Below the pieces are notes generated by a model. That model did not search any database and was not told where the DNA came from. It was given only the letters and a program-made list of their open reading frames with translations. From contig LJIE01000001.1 of assembly GCA_001281695.1 (NCBI GenBank), forward strand, positions 1,998,586 through 2,062,585: a stretch of 64,000 nt of DNA, given 5' to 3'. A program made the translations under genes and the position numbers. How positions within the stretch are numbered: the stretch's first letter is position 1; every line of letters starts with the position of its first letter. This document shows, piece after piece, positions 36,291 to 45,146 of this stretch. This stretch comes from a bacterium 336/3 (GTDB lineage Bacteria > Bacteroidota > Bacteroidia > Cytophagales > Thermonemataceae).

Positions 36291-38642
36291 ATGAAACTAC
36301 ATATTTTAGGTATCAGACACCACGGCGTAGGTTCTGCAAAATATATAGCTGAAGCTCTTGCTGCCCTTAAACCTGATATTGTTTTGGTAGAAGGTCCTCC
36401 TGAACTAGATTCTGTAACTTCTTGGATTACTCATAAAGAAATGAAGCCACCTGTTTCGGTGCTTGCCTATAATATCGATGAACCTTCACAGGCTGTTTTT
36501 TACCCGTTTACACATTTTTCTCCTGAGTGGCAGGCAATTACGTATGCCCTCAAGAATGATATAAAAGTGCAAATGATGGATTTGCCCTTAAGCCACAGTT
36601 TTGGGATAGAACTTGCCAAAAGAGCTGAACAACAAAAGCTTTTGGAAGAACAAATGGCTAAAGAAGCTGAAAACGCTGAAAATGAACCCAAAGATACTCT
36701 AGAAAACGAAACTGAAAATACAACAGCTACTCCTGAAGAAATCATTCCAGAATATGTTCCCAAAGACCCTATCAGCCATTTGGCAGAATTGGCAGGTTAT
36801 GACGATTCAGAGCTTTGGTGGGAACATCATTTTGAGCAAAACCATATCAAAGGTTCTTGGGAAGACCATTTTGAGGCTGTTTTTGAAGCCATGAAAGTCT
36901 TAAGAGAAAACTTGGAAAATCATGCTTCTCAAAGAGATGATGCACGAGAGGCTTATATGCGAAAGCTTATCAGAGAAGCTAAAAAGCAAGGATTTAAAAC
37001 GGCTGTAGTGATTTGTGGTGCTTGGCATGCTCCTGTATTAGAAAATTTTGAAGATAAGCAAGTTACCAAACAAGATGAGGAAATGCTCAAGCCTTTACCT
37101 AAAACAAATGTGGGTTGTACTTGGATTCCTTGGACAAATACACGTTTGAGTATGTTTACAGGCTATGGAGCTGGTATTGTTTCGCCAGGTTGGTATGATC
37201 ACCTCTGGAAATATCCCAAAGACAAAGGTACTCGCTGGCTCTCGAAGGTTGCCAGACTTTTCAGAGATAAAGATATGGATACCTCTACAGCTCATGTTAT
37301 AGAGGCTTTTAGGCTTGCTGAAGCACTCGCTTCTATGCGAGATCTCTCTCGCCCAGGACTGATGGAACTCAACGAGGCAACCCAATCTGTCATTTGTTTT
37401 GGAGATAAAATACTACTTAAACTCATTGAAGAAGAGCTAATTGTAGCCAAAGTAATGGGGAAAGTACCCAGCGATTTACCTAAATTGCCTATTCAGGCAG
37501 ATTTTGAGAGTAGATCCCAGAAAAATCGTCTGGATGTCAAGGATTTAGATAAAACATACGAACTCGACTTACGCAAAGATTTAGATTTGAGTAAAAGTGT
37601 CTTTTTACATCAATTGCAAATATTGGGTATCAATTGGGCTCGAAAGCAATATACTTCAGGTAAAGGAACATTCAAAGAAAGTTGGTTTACACGCTGGAAG
37701 CCCGAAATGGTGATAGACTTGATTGAAAAAGGTTTTTGGGGAAATACTGTTGAAAAAGCTTCTACACAATATTTACTAGATAGCATCAAAGACAATCAGA
37801 GTATTGCAGAACTCTCCAATATTGTAAAAGAAAAGGCTTTTCCTGCTAAAATTTATGAGGCAATAGACAAAATTCTTGTTAAAATAACAGAATTATCCTC
37901 TATCTCAGCAGATGTGATTGAACTAATGGGAGCATTGCCCAATTTGGTAGATACAGGTCGTTATGGCGATGTTCGTGTTCGTGAGGGCGACAGAACAGTC
38001 ATCAATGCACTCGTAGATACATTTGTTCGCCGTATTTGTATTGGTTTGCCCAATACAGCGTATGGTTTGGACGAAAAAAATTCATATAGTCTTTTTGAGA
38101 ACATCAAAAAAGTAGATGAAGCTATCCAACTTTTTCAAATTGAAGAATTGGCAGAAATTTGGTATAAGGCTCTTAAAGTGATTTTGCATAAAGAAGGCAT
38201 AAATGGAATTATTGTGGGTTGTGTGTGTCGTTTGCTTTTAGATGCTAAAGAAATTAGTCCTGATGAAACTGCTAACGAATTTTCGCAAGCTCTTTCAGTA
38301 GGAAACACCCCAATGGCTTCGGCTGCATGGCTCGAAGGCTTTTTAAAGGGCAGTGGTATGATACTTATCTACGACCATACTCTTTGGAATATTTTGTATT
38401 TGTGGGTAGCTCACTTAGAACAGCCTACATTTATAGAACTCATGCCAATTTTAAGGCGTACGTTCTCTAAATTTGAAGTCCCAGAACGCAAACAAATTGG
38501 AGAAAAAGCAAAACATGGAGCAGTACAAGCTCAAGATTTGCTTGTGGAAACAGGAGAGTCTTTGCATACATCGCCATTGTTTGATGAAGAAAGAGCCTTG
38601 AAGGTTTTAGAGCCACTGAAAGCAATTTTAGGAATAGGATAA
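36291..38642 (+). CDS. DUF5682 family protein
   Basis: A 783-aa protein. The start at 36291 is chosen because the conserved domain begins with MKLHILGIRHHGVGSAKY. The segment at 36261-36290 has only a TTG codon. The N-terminal part resembles TIKI/EreA/TraB-like proteins: RHHGVGS, VLVEGPPELDS and VVICGAWHAPVL. An acidic insertion (about residues 120-165, rich in Glu) interrupts it. The rest is mostly helical with LMGALPNLVDTGRYGDVRV. DUF5682 genes usually sit in a cluster with a MoxR-type AAA ATPase, a VWA-domain protein and a SWIM zinc-finger protein. None of those are within this window. Biochemical role unknown. Confidence 0.85.
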   Translation: MKLHILGIRHHGVGSAKYIAEALAALKPDIVLVEGPPELDSVTSWITHKEMKPPVSVLAYNIDEPSQAVFYPFTHFSPEWQAITYALKNDIKVQMMDLPLSHSFGIELAKRAEQQKLLEEQMAKEAENAENEPKDTLENETENTTATPEEIIPEYVPKDPISHLAELAGYDDSELWWEHHFEQNHIKGSWEDHFEAVFEAMKVLRENLENHASQRDDAREAYMRKLIREAKKQGFKTAVVICGAWHAPVLENFEDKQVTKQDEEMLKPLPKTNVGCTWIPWTNTRLSMFTGYGAGIVSPGWYDHLWKYPKDKGTRWLSKVARLFRDKDMDTSTAHVIEAFRLAEALASMRDLSRPGLMELNEATQSVICFGDKILLKLIEEELIVAKVMGKVPSDLPKLPIQADFESRSQKNRLDVKDLDKTYELDLRKDLDLSKSVFLHQLQILGINWARKQYTSGKGTFKESWFTRWKPEMVIDLIEKGFWGNTVEKASTQYLLDSIKDNQSIAELSNIVKEKAFPAKIYEAIDKILVKITELSSISADVIELMGALPNLVDTGRYGDVRVREGDRTVINALVDTFVRRICIGLPNTAYGLDEKNSYSLFENIKKVDEAIQLFQIEELAEIWYKALKVILHKEGINGIIVGCVCRLLLDAKEISPDETANEFSQALSVGNTPMASAAWLEGFLKGSGMILIYDHTLWNILYLWVAHLEQPTFIELMPILRRTFSKFEVPERKQIGEKAKHGAVQAQDLLVETGESLHTSPLFDEERALKVLEPLKAILGIG

Positions 38643-38673
38643 AACAACAACTATAAAATATTCAATTTTAAAG

Positions 38674-38707
38674 TGCTAAATGGTAAACTTTCCTTTTCCA
38701 TTTAGCA
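38674..38707. terminator. hairpin after the DUF5682 gene
   Basis: Arms TGCTAAATGG and CCATTTAGCA (10 bp each) around a 14-nt loop. It may act as a terminator. The TGCTAAATGG core resembles the repeats found near 60480 and 61760. Confidence 0.6.
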
Positions 38708-38737
38708 TTTACTATTTAAAACTTACAATTCAAATTC

Positions 38738-39358
38738 ATGGCAAAAAAGAAATATTATGTAGTTTGGAAGGGAAGGCAGGCTGGTATTTATGATTCTTGG
38801 GACAAATGTCAAGAACAAGTTTCAGGCTTCACAGATGCCAAATACAAATCTTTTGAAAGTCAAACAGATGCCCAAAAGGCTTTTAAACAAGGCTACTCAC
38901 AACATATAGGTAAAGAAGCCACTGTTAAGAAAAAAACAGAAATTAAAATACCCTATAAAGAATGTTTATGTGTAGATGCTGCCTGCAATATGCAAACAGG
39001 CGATATGGAGTACAGAGGCGTTCATTATCCATCTGGTAAAGTGATTTTCCACCAAAAAGATTTTAAAGATTCTACCAACAATATTGGTGAATTTTTGGCA
39101 ATAGTACATGGGTTGGCTTTTTTACTCAAAAACAATGTACAAATGCCCATTTACTCTGATAGCAAAACGGCTCTTGCTTGGCTTAGAAACAAACATTGTA
39201 AAACAGAACAAGCTGAAACAAAGCAAAATGAAGACGTTTTTGAACTGATAGACAGAGCAGAAAAATGGTTACAAGAAAATGATTACAAGCATATCCCTGT
39301 ACTCAAGTGGGAAACAGATACTTGGGGTGAAATCCCTGCTGATTTTGGAAGAAAATAA
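38738..39358 (+). CDS. ribonuclease H with viroplasmin N-terminal domain
   Basis: A 206-aa RNase H. The first about 50 residues are a viroplasmin-like RNA/DNA-hybrid-binding domain: KKYYVVWKGRQAGIYDSW, then KYKSFESQTDAQKAF. The catalytic domain has acidic residues in VDAACNM (Asp), NIGEFLAI (Glu), IYSDSKTAL (Asp) and ETDTWGE (Asp), matching the DEDD set of RNase H1. It removes RNA from RNA:DNA hybrids such as primers and R-loops. The architecture is that of many Bacteroidota and eukaryote-like RNase H1. Full length; alone on the plus strand between DUF5682 and thyA. Confidence 0.88.
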   Translation: MAKKKYYVVWKGRQAGIYDSWDKCQEQVSGFTDAKYKSFESQTDAQKAFKQGYSQHIGKEATVKKKTEIKIPYKECLCVDAACNMQTGDMEYRGVHYPSGKVIFHQKDFKDSTNNIGEFLAIVHGLAFLLKNNVQMPIYSDSKTALAWLRNKHCKTEQAETKQNEDVFELIDRAEKWLQENDYKHIPVLKWETDTWGEIPADFGRK

Positions 39359-39493
39359 TATTTATTTAAGGGGTTTATTGTGGTGAAATTTTGAGAAAAG
39401 AAAAAAGAGTATAAACTTATCCTTTTTCTTTATTCCTTTCTCCTAAAAACTATAATATCTACAAAGCATAAATAAAAATTATTAAAAAAATGC

Positions 39494-39501
39494 TAATTTT
39501 G
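39494..39501 (+). promoter_or_regulatory. possible -7 box of thyA
   Basis: TAATTTTG fits TAnnTTTG and lies 38 bases ahead of the thyA ATG. A -33 TTG is not present at the expected spacing. Confidence 0.35.
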
Positions 39502-39539
39502 CAACCAAATACCCATTACTCATATCTTTATACTATTTT

Positions 39540-40334
39540 ATGAAGCAATATCACGACCTTTTAGAACATATTTTAAATACAGGAACTCAAAAAACCGACA
39601 GAACAGGAACAGGAACAGTCAGCGTATTTGGCTATCAAATGCGTTTCGATTTGAACGAAGGTTTTCCGTTGGTTACGACTAAAAAAGTACATACAAAATC
39701 TATTATTCATGAACTACTTTGGTTTCTGAATGGCGATACGAATATCAAATACCTCAAAGATAATAATGTAAGCATTTGGGATGAGTGGGCAGATGAAAAC
39801 GGAAATCTAGGACCTGTTTATGGCAAACAATGGCGTAGCTGGCAAACTCGTCAGGGTGGGACAATAGACCAAATCTCTGATGCTATCAAGCAACTCAAAA
39901 CCAACCCTGACTCAAGAAGAATCATGGTTTCGGCATGGAATGTAGAAGATTTACCAGCCATGAAACTCATGCCTTGCCATGCTTTATTTCAGTTTTATGT
40001 GGCTGATGGCAAACTTTCTTGTCAGTTGTATCAACGTTCAGCAGATGTATTTCTAGGTGTGCCTTTCAATATTGCTTCGTATGCCTTGCTGACTATGATG
40101 TTTGCACAAGTTTGTGATTTAGAATTGGGGGATTTTATTTGGACAGGAGGAGATACACACTTGTATCTGAACCATTTGGAGCAGGCTCGTTTACAGTTAT
40201 CAAGAGATTTTCGTCCATTACCTACTATGAAAATTAACCCTGATGTAAAAGATATTTTCAGTTTCAAATACCAAGATTTTACACTTGAAAACTACAATCC
40301 ACACCCTGCCATCAAAGCAGAAGTGAGTGTTTAG
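39540..40334 (+). CDS. thyA: thymidylate synthase ThyA
   Basis: A 264-aa folate-dependent thymidylate synthase, the same length as the E. coli enzyme. The catalytic Cys146 lies in [12 protein letters not shown]. Other fixed parts are [15 protein letters not shown] (phosphate and substrate loop), [30 protein letters not shown] and [11 protein letters not shown]. It methylates dUMP to dTMP with methylene-tetrahydrofolate. A clean ATG at 39540 begins [12 protein letters not shown]. The downstream HExxH protein gene begins nine bases after the stop, so it may be cotranscribed. No dihydrofolate reductase is adjacent. Confidence 0.97.
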   Translation: MKQYHDLLEHILNTGTQKTDRTGTGTVSVFGYQMRFDLNEGFPLVTTKKVHTKSIIHELLWFLNGDTNIKYLKDNNVSIWDEWADENGNLGPVYGKQWRSWQTRQGGTIDQISDAIKQLKTNPDSRRIMVSAWNVEDLPAMKLMPCHALFQFYVADGKLSCQLYQRSADVFLGVPFNIASYALLTMMFAQVCDLELGDFIWTGGDTHLYLNHLEQARLQLSRDFRPLPTMKINPDVKDIFSFKYQDFTLENYNPHPAIKAEVSV

Positions 40335-40342
40335 ATATATTT

Positions 40343-41140
40343 ATGAAAAATCCTATTCGTAGAAATAAAAATATAGGAACAAGCAAACAAGGAATCAAGA
40401 AGCAATCTATTTTTAGATTGCCTTTCGATTCCAAAAAAATGCTGGATTTTTACGAAAAATTAGGTAGATACAAAAAATTAGAAATAGATTTAGAGAATAA
40501 AAATATATTATTTGTTGTAGAAAGTACAAAAAAGGATTTTATTTATACGTGTAGTATTGAAGATATTGTTCATATATTAAAATCAGTCGATTTTAAATAT
40601 TGGGAGGCATTAGAAATGGTTGTATTAAGACAACCTAAGAAAAAAGAAATTTTTATTTCACCTGTTTGGGGGAGACTTATTTATTCATATTCTTTTGAAA
40701 ATCAATATAAAAAAGCGATTATTTTAGAGAGTATTAATTGTTCTAAAAAGCTTAAATGGTCTAAAAAATTAGATATAGACAATCAGAAAGAATTGGATAG
40801 ATTAAAAAGAGACGGACACCTCATTCTTGAAAAAAAGAATCAATACGACATACAAATCAATATTGACAGTGCTCGTAATACACAGTTATACAGAACTTTA
40901 TTACATGAAATAGGTCATTTGTATCATTTTGCCATTACAGAAAAAGAAACATATAAGAATTTTTTATCATCTGAAAAAGAAAATTTTGCTTACCAGTTTT
41001 CAGATAGAATGAAAAAAGAATTGGAAGAGAAACAAATAATACCTTTTAAAAGAAAACTAAATATGGAATTCTTACAGAATTATAAACTAAATCAAGAAGA
41101 CTTTGAAGTGCCTGAATTAAACAAAAACCTCCAATCATAA
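40343..41140 (+). CDS. putative zincin-like metallopeptidase of unknown family
   Basis: A 265-aa protein with no signal peptide. It has the sequence LLHEIGHLYHF (His188, Glu189, His192), a HExxH zinc site. The nearby EKENFAYQFSDR could supply the third ligand, as in some minimal gluzincin-like peptidases (inference). The rest is Lys-rich and does not match a family known to me. It lies nine bases after thyA. The N-terminus is basic (PIRRNKNIGTSKQGIKK). It could be a cytosolic protease or a degenerate one. No prodomain or signal peptide is seen, and the basic, Lys-rich composition stands out from its neighbours. Confidence 0.6.
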   Translation: MKNPIRRNKNIGTSKQGIKKQSIFRLPFDSKKMLDFYEKLGRYKKLEIDLENKNILFVVESTKKDFIYTCSIEDIVHILKSVDFKYWEALEMVVLRQPKKKEIFISPVWGRLIYSYSFENQYKKAIILESINCSKKLKWSKKLDIDNQKELDRLKRDGHLILEKKNQYDIQINIDSARNTQLYRTLLHEIGHLYHFAITEKETYKNFLSSEKENFAYQFSDRMKKELEEKQIIPFKRKLNMEFLQNYKLNQEDFEVPELNKNLQS

Positions 41141-41211
41141 GTTTATGAGTGATGAATGATAAAAAAAATATTGTTCATCGATAAGTGTTCACAGATAATT
41201 GTTAAAATATT

Positions 41212-41322
41212 ATGCCTTTCAAATACGCAGCCATCCTAATATTTACCCTTACCGCCTTAATTTGCGGAATAGGCTACTATTTAGATTACAGAGACAAACA
41301 CCCTAAAAAGAAAAAATCCTAA
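41212..41322 (+). CDS. small single-helix membrane protein (36 aa)
   Basis: An ORF of 36 codons, ATG at 41212 and TAA at 41320-41322. The product is MPFKYAAILIFTLTALICGI followed by GYYLDYRDKHPKKKKS, i.e. one hydrophobic helix with a Cys and a basic tail. It lies 11 bases before dxr on the same strand. The membrane pattern and close spacing suggest a real gene, possibly cotranscribed with dxr. No function is known to me. Confidence 0.6.
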   Translation: MPFKYAAILIFTLTALICGIGYYLDYRDKHPKKKKS

Positions 41323-41333
41323 TTTTATTTTTT

Positions 41334-42494
41334 ATGCAAAAGAAAAGAGTTGCTATTTTAGGCTCTACTGGCTCTATTGGTACACAAGCCTTAGAAGTGA
41401 TAGCTGCCAATCCCCATATTTTTGAAGTAGAAGTCCTAACAGCTCAAAATAATGCAGATTTGCTCATTGAACAAAGTTTGCAGTTCAAACCCAATACGGT
41501 TGTTATCGCCAACGACACACTTTATAATAAAGTGGCAGAAGCTCTACAACCCCATGATATAAAGGTATTTGCAGGAGCAAATGCTCTAAAATCTGTGGTA
41601 CAGATGGAAACTGTGGATATTGTTCTGACTGCCCTTGTTGGTTTTGCAGGCTTAGAGCCTACACTCAAAGCCATTGAAGCCAGAAAACCCATTGCACTTG
41701 CCAACAAAGAAACACTTGTAGTGGCTGGGGCTATCATTACCGAAATGACAGAACGCTATAAAGTGCCTATTTTGCCTGTGGACTCTGAGCATTCGGCTAT
41801 TTTTCAGTGTTTGGCTGGAGAATTTCACAATAAAATCGAAAAAATTATCCTGACAGCTTCTGGTGGACCTTTCAGAGGTAAAAAAAGAGAAGATTTAATA
41901 AATGTTACCAAAGCCCAAGCTCTTAAACATCCCAATTGGTCTATGGGGGCTAAAATTACTATTGACTCAGCTTCACTGATGAACAAGGGTTTGGAAGTAA
42001 TAGAAGCTAAGTGGCTTTTTTATTTAGAACCTTCTGAAATTGAAGTGATTGTTCACCCTCAATCCATTATACACTCTATTGTACAGTTTGAAGATGGCTC
42101 TATGAAGGCTCAGATGGGTTTACCCGATATGAAACTGCCCATTCAGTATGCACTTGCATATCCAAATCGTATCGCTTCTGATTTTCCAAGATTTGATTTT
42201 ACAAAATATCCCAGTCTTACTTTTGAGCAACCCGATATAGAAACCTTTCGTAATTTGGGGCTTGCTTTTGAGGCTCTTAAAATGGGTGGAAATGCTCCTT
42301 GCATTCTCAATGCAGCCAATGAAATAGCTGTTGAACTATTTCTAAAAGATGAAATAGGCTTTTTACAGATGTCTGATTTAGTAGAAAAATGTGTGCAAAA
42401 AATAGACTTTATCCAAAACCCTACAATTGAAAATTTGCTACAAACAGATACTTTTACACGTCAAAAAGCAAGAGAATGGAGTAGAGAGGTATAA
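41334..42494 (+). CDS. dxr: 1-deoxy-D-xylulose-5-phosphate reductoisomerase
   Basis: A 386-aa enzyme of the MEP isoprenoid pathway. The NADPH-binding motif is AILGSTGSIGTQALEVIA. The substrate-binding part includes LANKETLVVAG and PVDSEHSAIFQ. A further fixed stretch is TASGGPFRGK, then WSMGAKITIDSASLMNKGLEVIEAKWLF, and the catalytic-site segment VHPQSIIHSIVQF. It converts DXP to 2-C-methyl-erythritol 4-phosphate in the cytoplasm and so feeds precursors to carotenoids and quinones. Typical length, complete. It follows the small membrane ORF by 11 bases and precedes the rhomboid gene. Confidence 0.97.
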   Translation: MQKKRVAILGSTGSIGTQALEVIAANPHIFEVEVLTAQNNADLLIEQSLQFKPNTVVIANDTLYNKVAEALQPHDIKVFAGANALKSVVQMETVDIVLTALVGFAGLEPTLKAIEARKPIALANKETLVVAGAIITEMTERYKVPILPVDSEHSAIFQCLAGEFHNKIEKIILTASGGPFRGKKREDLINVTKAQALKHPNWSMGAKITIDSASLMNKGLEVIEAKWLFYLEPSEIEVIVHPQSIIHSIVQFEDGSMKAQMGLPDMKLPIQYALAYPNRIASDFPRFDFTKYPSLTFEQPDIETFRNLGLAFEALKMGGNAPCILNAANEIAVELFLKDEIGFLQMSDLVEKCVQKIDFIQNPTIENLLQTDTFTRQKAREWSREV

Positions 42495-42500
42495 AAAAAC

Positions 42501-42530
42501 TTGTTTCTCTGAAAAAAAAATATAATTTTG
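42501..42530 (+). promoter_or_regulatory. Bacteroidota-type promoter of the rhomboid gene
   Basis: TTG at 42501-42503 and TAATTTTG at 42523-42530 are separated by 19 bases, matching the TTG-N19-TAnnTTTG form. The -7 box lies 37 bases before the ATG of the rhomboid protein. This is the best promoter match seen in the window. Confidence 0.55.
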
Positions 42531-42567
42531 TGATAGTTACCTCTAATTAAACGCTATCACATTTTTT

Positions 42568-43164
42568 ATGAAAATAACTTACAATGCACCCTTTACACTT
42601 ACTTTTGCTTTGGTGGCTACCATCATAAGAGTTTTAGGTGATGATGTAACCAAAGGTTTTTTTGCAGTAGGCAATACCATGGATGTGAGTAATCCTATAG
42701 ATTACTTCAGGCTTTTCTCACATGCCATAGGGCATGCCAATTGGGATCACTTATTTGGAAACTTCTCTTTAATTCTAATTATTGGACCTATTCTTGAAGA
42801 AAAATATGGTACAAAATTACTCTTGCTCATGTCGTTTGTAACAGCCCTTATTACAGGAATTTTGAACGTTACTTTTATGAGCAATGGCTTATATGGAGCA
42901 AGTGGTATTGTATTTATGATGATTTTACTTGCTTCTTTTACCAACATGAAAGCAAAAGTTATTCCTCTTACATTTATTTTGGTATTAGTTTTGTATATAG
43001 GTAGAGAAGTTTGGAATAGTTTTGGAGAAAACCACGTTTCACAATTTGCTCATATTTTTGGGGGCTTATGTGGTAGCATATTTGGTTTTTTTATTGGTAA
43101 TCTTACAGACAAAGGTTCTACTATCAATACAACCCCAACAAAAACAAATACACCCAGTTTTTAA
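42568..43164 (+). CDS. rhomboid family intramembrane serine protease
   Basis: A 198-aa six-helix membrane protein of the rhomboid family. The catalytic Ser112 lies in YGASGIVF (GxSG), and the paired His162 is in FAHIFGGLCGS of the last helix. The HxxxN motif before the second helix (HLFGNF, His61 and Asn65) is also present. These proteases cut within the membrane near the top of the bilayer. The protein is a minimal six-TM form without extra domains. The coding end is followed by 25 bases and then the chagasin-like gene. A good promoter precedes it. Substrates unknown. Confidence 0.9.
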   Translation: MKITYNAPFTLTFALVATIIRVLGDDVTKGFFAVGNTMDVSNPIDYFRLFSHAIGHANWDHLFGNFSLILIIGPILEEKYGTKLLLLMSFVTALITGILNVTFMSNGLYGASGIVFMMILLASFTNMKAKVIPLTFILVLVLYIGREVWNSFGENHVSQFAHIFGGLCGSIFGFFIGNLTDKGSTINTTPTKTNTPSF

Positions 43165-43189
43165 ATTTTCACAAACAAAAATATCAATC

Positions 43190-43597
43190 ATGAAATCAGT
43201 TGTTTTATCAGTTTTATTCTCTTTAATGTTGTCTGTTGTTTACGCCCAAGACGAAACAAAACCTTTTAAACCCGAAAAAGGCATGGTGAATCTTTCTTCA
43301 TTAGGAACAAAGAAAGTTACCTTAAAAGTAGGTCAGAAGGCTTACATTCAATACAAGATGCATGCTTCAGTAGGCATTTGGGCTGATGTAACGAGTTCGG
43401 ATGAGTCAGTGCTAAAAATAGTTAAAACACATACTCGTTTTCACCAAAAACAAGTTGCAGGTATGGCAGGTGGAGATGCATCTACTGTAACAGTAATTTT
43501 TCAGGCAGTTAAGGCTGGAAATTCGCAAGTAAAATGTATCAATAAATTTCGTTCAGAAATTGAAAAAGAAACAGAAGTTGCTATTGAAGTGAAATAA
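43190..43597 (+). CDS. secreted chagasin-like / Ig-like protein
   Basis: The ATG at 43190 is chosen because MKSVVLSVLFSLMLSVVYAQ follows, a clear signal peptide. The product is 135 aa. The mature part is one Ig-like domain: KKVTLKVGQKAYIQYKM, then a loop with SSDESVLKIVK, and GMAGGDASTVTVIFQAVKAG. This pattern is near that of chagasin-type (MEROPS I42) cysteine-protease inhibitors, whose loops carry similar VGQ and G-G-T-FxA elements, but the RPW loop is not clear here (NKFRSEIEK instead). It may be an inhibitor or just an exported Ig-like domain. It lies 24 bases before an astacin protease gene, so they may be one transcript. Confidence 0.65.
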   Translation: MKSVVLSVLFSLMLSVVYAQDETKPFKPEKGMVNLSSLGTKKVTLKVGQKAYIQYKMHASVGIWADVTSSDESVLKIVKTHTRFHQKQVAGMAGGDASTVTVIFQAVKAGNSQVKCINKFRSEIEKETEVAIEVK

Positions 43598-43621
43598 TCA
43601 TCATCATCAAAAACAAAAAGT

Positions 43622-45055
43622 ATGAAAAAATTGATTAGTACACTATGTATCATTTTTTTGGGGTATTGGGCTTTTGCACAAGAACAATACAGTTACGATT
43701 TACCCCCCGAAAAGTCAAAAGCTATCAGTAAAAAAGCTATTACTACACAACTACCATTTAGCAAAAATCCTTCAAAAATTGAAGTAGATGTGGTAGGGAA
43801 AAATATGTTTTTTGAAGGAGATATAGCTGTTGTAGAAACTGCTAAAGCAAAAGCTGTAGGTATCAAAGGCGATAACTATCGTTGGACAAACGCTATTGTT
43901 CCATACAAAATTGCAGATGGACATCCCAGAAAAGAGTTAATCTTACAAGCTATTGAGCACATCAATGCAAAAACCAATGTTTGTATTGTGCCACAAAGCT
44001 CAGAAGCAAATTATGTGGAGTTCGTCAATCAGGATAATGGTTGTTGGTCGTATGTAGGTATGATAGGAGGCAAGCAAGTAATTAATGTGAGTGTTAATTG
44101 TCCTTTTGGTTCAGTTGTACACGAAATATGCCATGCAATGGGTATGTGGCACGAACACACCCGACCTGATAGAGATAAATATGTGAAAATCAATTGGGAT
44201 AATATTCCAGAACAAAATAAGCATAATTATGAAGCAAGAACTTATGATAATAGTTTAGAATTTGGAAATTATGACTATGACTCTATTATGCACTATGGAG
44301 CATATGGTTTTAGTATCAATGGGCAACCCACCATCTCTTGTACATCTACATGTAATATCGGACAAAGAGAGGGCTTGAGTAAAGGAGATATTGAAGCTCT
44401 TAACGAAATGTATCCCAAAGCTGGGTGTAGTAATAATACCAATGTTCAAAATGGTAAAAAATTTGATATGGAAACCACTTACATTTTACCTGAAAAACTA
44501 AAACAAGCAAAAATAACGCTTGAAATAAATAATACACGTCAAGAGTTAAATTTGAGTCAAGACGGAAATTTAAGAGGCATACTAAAGTTTAATCTGCCCA
44601 AAGAAGGTAAATATTTATATAAAATTACAGTGGAAAGTACCAATCAAAATGGACAAGCTAAGACGAAATCTATAACAGGTGAAACATGGATTTCGGCTAA
44701 TAAACAGTATGAAGTAGCAAATACTCTTGACCCTGTAGGTGATATAAATAATCTGGTGCTTCAAGAAAGCACAGAGTTACCTGTAATGGTAAAACAAGGA
44801 GCAACTATTTATAATAGTACAGACAAAGAGTTAGAGTTTGAGCTTAGCGATGATAACCTTACTTGGCGTAAGGAAAAATTATCTTCTAAATCAGGGAAAA
44901 AATATAAATTTGGAGCAGGAAAGCAACTCTATGGTTATCTGAGAGTAGCCACTGAAAACAAAGGATATATCTATTATCAAGTGTTATTACCACGAGAATA
45001 CCAATTATTTTGGAACGAAACCCGACTGCGTTGGGACTTGACAGAACAAGAATAA
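43622..45055 (+). CDS. secreted astacin-family metalloprotease (M12A)
   Basis: A 477-aa exported protease. Signal peptide ISTLCIIFLGYWAFAQ, then a propeptide (about residues 22-82), and the astacin domain starting near YRWTNAIVPYKI. The zinc motif HEICHAMGMWHEHTRPDRD (His167 to His177) and the Met-turn SIMHYG (221-226) are complete, so it should be active. After about residue 260 follows a beta-rich C-terminal part with unknown role. Astacins act outside the cell or in the periplasm on proteins or peptide hormones in animals; in bacteria they may be nutritional or surface-related. A terminator follows the gene. Adjacent to the chagasin-like gene. Confidence 0.92.
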   Translation: MKKLISTLCIIFLGYWAFAQEQYSYDLPPEKSKAISKKAITTQLPFSKNPSKIEVDVVGKNMFFEGDIAVVETAKAKAVGIKGDNYRWTNAIVPYKIADGHPRKELILQAIEHINAKTNVCIVPQSSEANYVEFVNQDNGCWSYVGMIGGKQVINVSVNCPFGSVVHEICHAMGMWHEHTRPDRDKYVKINWDNIPEQNKHNYEARTYDNSLEFGNYDYDSIMHYGAYGFSINGQPTISCTSTCNIGQREGLSKGDIEALNEMYPKAGCSNNTNVQNGKKFDMETTYILPEKLKQAKITLEINNTRQELNLSQDGNLRGILKFNLPKEGKYLYKITVESTNQNGQAKTKSITGETWISANKQYEVANTLDPVGDINNLVLQESTELPVMVKQGATIYNSTDKELEFELSDDNLTWRKEKLSSKSGKKYKFGAGKQLYGYLRVATENKGYIYYQVLLPREYQLFWNETRLRWDLTEQE

Positions 45056-45058
45056 TCA

Positions 45059-45092
45059 AAAAAGGCTGTTGGTATCACTAACAGCCTTTTTT
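45059..45092 (+). terminator. rho-independent terminator of the astacin gene
   Basis: A stem AAAAAGGCTGTT / AACAGCCTTTTT with a 9-nt loop and a T run. It ends the chagasin-like/astacin transcript. Confidence 0.85.
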
Positions 45093-45146
45093 ATGATACA
45101 ATGAAACAAAATAAATATTGAGGTGTTTTATTCATAAAAAACAGAC

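Noticed and set aside
39359-39539. Possible terminator before thyA
   Set aside because: Purine and pyrimidine tracts (GAAAAGAAAAAAGAG and CTTTTTCTTTATTCC) pair only imperfectly, so no terminator was called.
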